Below the pieces are notes generated by a model. That model searched no databases, had not been told where the DNA came from, and saw nothing but the letters and a program-made list of their open reading frames with translations. Of a DNA stretch of 64,000 bases, positions 39,763 through 64,000 are shown one piece after another (the stretch's first letter is position 1; every line of letters begins with the position of its first letter). Location: positions 496,001-560,000 of the forward strand of contig BAAHQB010000094.1 in the NCBI GenBank assembly GCA_054601695.1, given 5' to 3'. The stretch is from Amorphochlora amoebiformis (lineage: Eukaryota > Cercozoa > Chlorarachniophyceae). Made by a program: the position numbers and the translations under genes.

Positions 39763-41318
39763 AGCCCCGTTTTCAAATTTTGACTCGGCTTGGGTATAAA
39801 GATGAGAGCAACACGGAATTCGACATCCATCCCATGCGATCACAAGGTTTCATAGAGGCTGGTTGCTTAGACGCTGCACCTAGTAGAGCTTGAAGTTCTT
39901 ATGCACGCTGTCAATTTCAGGGATGCTATTAAATGAACGTTAGAATCACACAGTTGGTACTCGATCTAGTTGATAAGTACCATTCCGTATGTAATTACTC
40001 ATTGATGGATATTCAGGCCTTATCAGGCGCCGTCTCCATGTCATTCAGTACTCTAGATACTAGCCTACTAGTCTATGATCGGATCATGAATCCTAGAAAA
40101 TACTAGACACAACACTGCTAGACTGAGCGCTGTTCAAGTATATACTAGTACTAGTAGTATATAAGAAAGAGCAAAAAACACCATAATTTTTTTTACAATT
40201 GCATCATCAGAACGCGTAATATTACGTTGTAAAAATATGTATGCGCTGACAACCAAAGGCAACATGCTTTATCACGATTTATATAAGTGCATGAAAGGTA
40301 TAATGCACTAGCGCAATTTATCACCGACTCAACAGATATCACAGCATATGCAATTGGTGCCGCCGTCGAGTGCGATCGTCGGGGGTCGGTTGCTGAAACG
40401 CTAACTAGCACCTAAATGAATATGAACTTTGTAAATGTGATCATAGCTATGGGTATGCAGCTCTGCTAGTAGTGAATATAATATGGTTGATCACTGCCAC
40501 TGTTAGCTGTTCTCTAAAGGTTTACTTTACCATGCCGGTTGGGGATCTTGGTCTCTATTGCTCTATTCTATTATACCGACCCTTGGACAGGCATCCTCTT
40601 GGCGGGGATTCAGAAAGAGAAGACCACTGGTCGCCATTCTTTTGACTGAAGGGACAGGTGCGGGACATATCGAAACCCTCTAAAAAAGGCGAGAATCGAA
40701 CTGTCCCCCAGGGTGACAATCGACGGAAGCCAACAATGGAATCAGGACCGTGACCCCCGTACATGTACACGTGTAGTCTTTTGAATGCACGCAACTTTTG
40801 ATCGTTTGTTCAACTTAATTTTTATTCGCCTGAGAAATACAGATGTGATGGACCGCAATTCCTTAGGGACGCACGCGGGGGAGGTGCTGGGGCTCCAAAA
40901 GCAGGCAATTGCACACTTGAAGGTAGGCTAGATGAACTGTTTGTCACCGGCGGCGGCGGCACATGTGCCAGCTACGTACACGTATAATCTAGATAATGTA
41001 CCCTGCCACGTGAAGTAAACGTTAGCTGTGAAATATCATGATCTGAATCAATATTTAAGCGGTATAATATTGTGTGACTCAGATGGCGTGTATGACAATA
41101 AATAAATCTTTTGTACTGGTACACATTGTATATATCTACTATATCAGTAATGTGTACAGGTTCTAATAAACATTGTACAATTATACAATCTCATACAATA
41201 CATTGTCTAGATTCTAGAGATTGTACATGTACAGTATCTAGAGTGTACGGTACTACTCTAGTACTATTAGTATACATATATATCTAGCGTATATATACTA
41301 TATATATATATATATATG

Positions 41319-41371
<53 letters not shown>

Positions 41372-41537
41372 AATTAATATTTAGAGCCTATTACTAGTGA
41401 ACATACATATGTACGTATACTATAGGTCCTTTTTGTTGTTGACAGGTTCTAGAGGTTTACCTGTTACTAGTGAGTGTGAGTTTAATTAATGACAGACTTG
41501 CTCGATCTGTCGGATCACCGTAATATCTAAAAGTTCT
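39763..41537. other. CTAG-rich convergent intergenic spacer
   Basis: Lies between the Ras and FAD-synthase stop codons. It is TA-free until 41270 and has many CTAG words (39990-40160, 41180-41270). It includes a less AT-rich section at 40530-40990 with a perfect 7-bp inverted repeat GGGACAG/CTGTCCC (40651-40657 and 40701-40707) around an A-rich loop. No supported gene. Confidence 0.7.
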
Positions 41538-46824
<5,287 letters not shown>

Positions 46825-47043
46825 GTCAACTGGAGCCCTAACTACCGCTTTTTAAATCCTAAAGGTTTCAACTTTTCGCCTCGGCGAATTTAATTTATCG
46901 GCTGGAGTGGGGTACCGACCGTGTCTCCCCGCAGAGCCACCCGGGTCGCGATTTAAGCTTGATTCTAAGCTATACCGTTGGATTTTACCCTCAGTTCGAC
47001 CCGAAAAGGCCTTCAGTATAGCGTGTTCCCGCGAAATTTAGGA
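46825..47043. promoter_or_regulatory. 219-bp divergent promoter region
   Basis: Lies between the FAD-synthase ATG (minus) and the proposed ATG of the 47044 gene (plus). No TA repeat; mixed composition. Confidence 0.55.

Positions 47044-64000
<16,957 letters not shown>

Noticed and set aside
40670-40760. tRNA-like T-loop TTCGATT on the minus strand
   Set aside because: The bases on each side do not form a T-stem and no acceptor stem or anticodon arm can be drawn, so it is not called a tRNA.
40848-40925. Plus-strand exon-like start MDRNSLGTHAGEVLGLQKQA before a donor
   Set aside because: No following plus-strand exon could be found; it lies in the convergent spacer before the minus-strand FAD synthase.

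Overview
This window is nuclear DNA from an intron-dense eukaryote, most likely an alga. The coding information is split into very small exons (about 17 to 480 nt, typically 40 to 90) with GT-AG boundaries. They lie in introns made almost entirely of (AT)n microsatellites, plus CT/GA tracts, minisatellites and long TTAGGG/CCCTAA (telomere-type) arrays. I assembled the genes by hand, joining exons only where splice sites and reading phase agree. Four genes are recognisable, and two of them have plant-like features: a plant-type FAD synthase with a C-terminal MoCF-like domain, and an alpha/beta hydrolase of the plant/cyanobacterial At5g19850 type. The exact lineage cannot be fixed from this window. 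No rRNA, tRNA, CRISPR array or bacterial-type operon was seen.

Layout. (1) 382-5111 (+): C-terminal part of a multiple inositol polyphosphate phosphatase, whose start lies left of the window. (2) 5112-6030: CTAG-rich convergent spacer. (3) 6031-12789 (-): an unrecognised protein of about 460 aa with a long Pro/Ser-rich middle. (4) 13239-17805 (-): a 613-aa Pro-rich protein with an N-terminal membrane anchor and a (PTxP)n repeat. (5) 17919-25830 (+): the alpha/beta hydrolase, 373 aa, complete in 13 exons. (6) 25831-26375: another CTAG-rich convergent spacer. (7) 26376-31530 (-): a 143-aa four-helix membrane protein. (8) 31753-36803 (+): a partly resolved gene with a basic C-terminus. (9) 39163-39762 (+): an intronless Ras-family GTPase. 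(10) 39763-41537: CTAG-rich convergent spacer. (11) 41538-46824 (-): FAD synthase, 470 aa, complete in 15 exons. (12) 47044 to beyond 64000 (+): a gene of unknown function with at least 22 exons.

Genes alternate between head-to-head pairs with very short shared promoters (113 to 222 bp: 17806-17918, 31531-31752, 46825-47043) and tail-to-tail pairs separated by CTAG-rich DNA.

The most unusual property is a recurrent partial duplication of exons. Fragments that keep one splice site plus the adjoining exon end lie next to the real exon, separated by (AT)n. The extreme case is at 62810-64000, where about 13 copies of one acceptor plus exon start form an array running off the window. Telomere-type repeats also supply actual splice sites: a donor at 52574, an acceptor at 57886, and acceptor-bearing repeat units at 54880-55786. 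Microsatellite- and telomere-repeat-driven intron growth that keeps copying splice sites is my main hypothesis for this locus.
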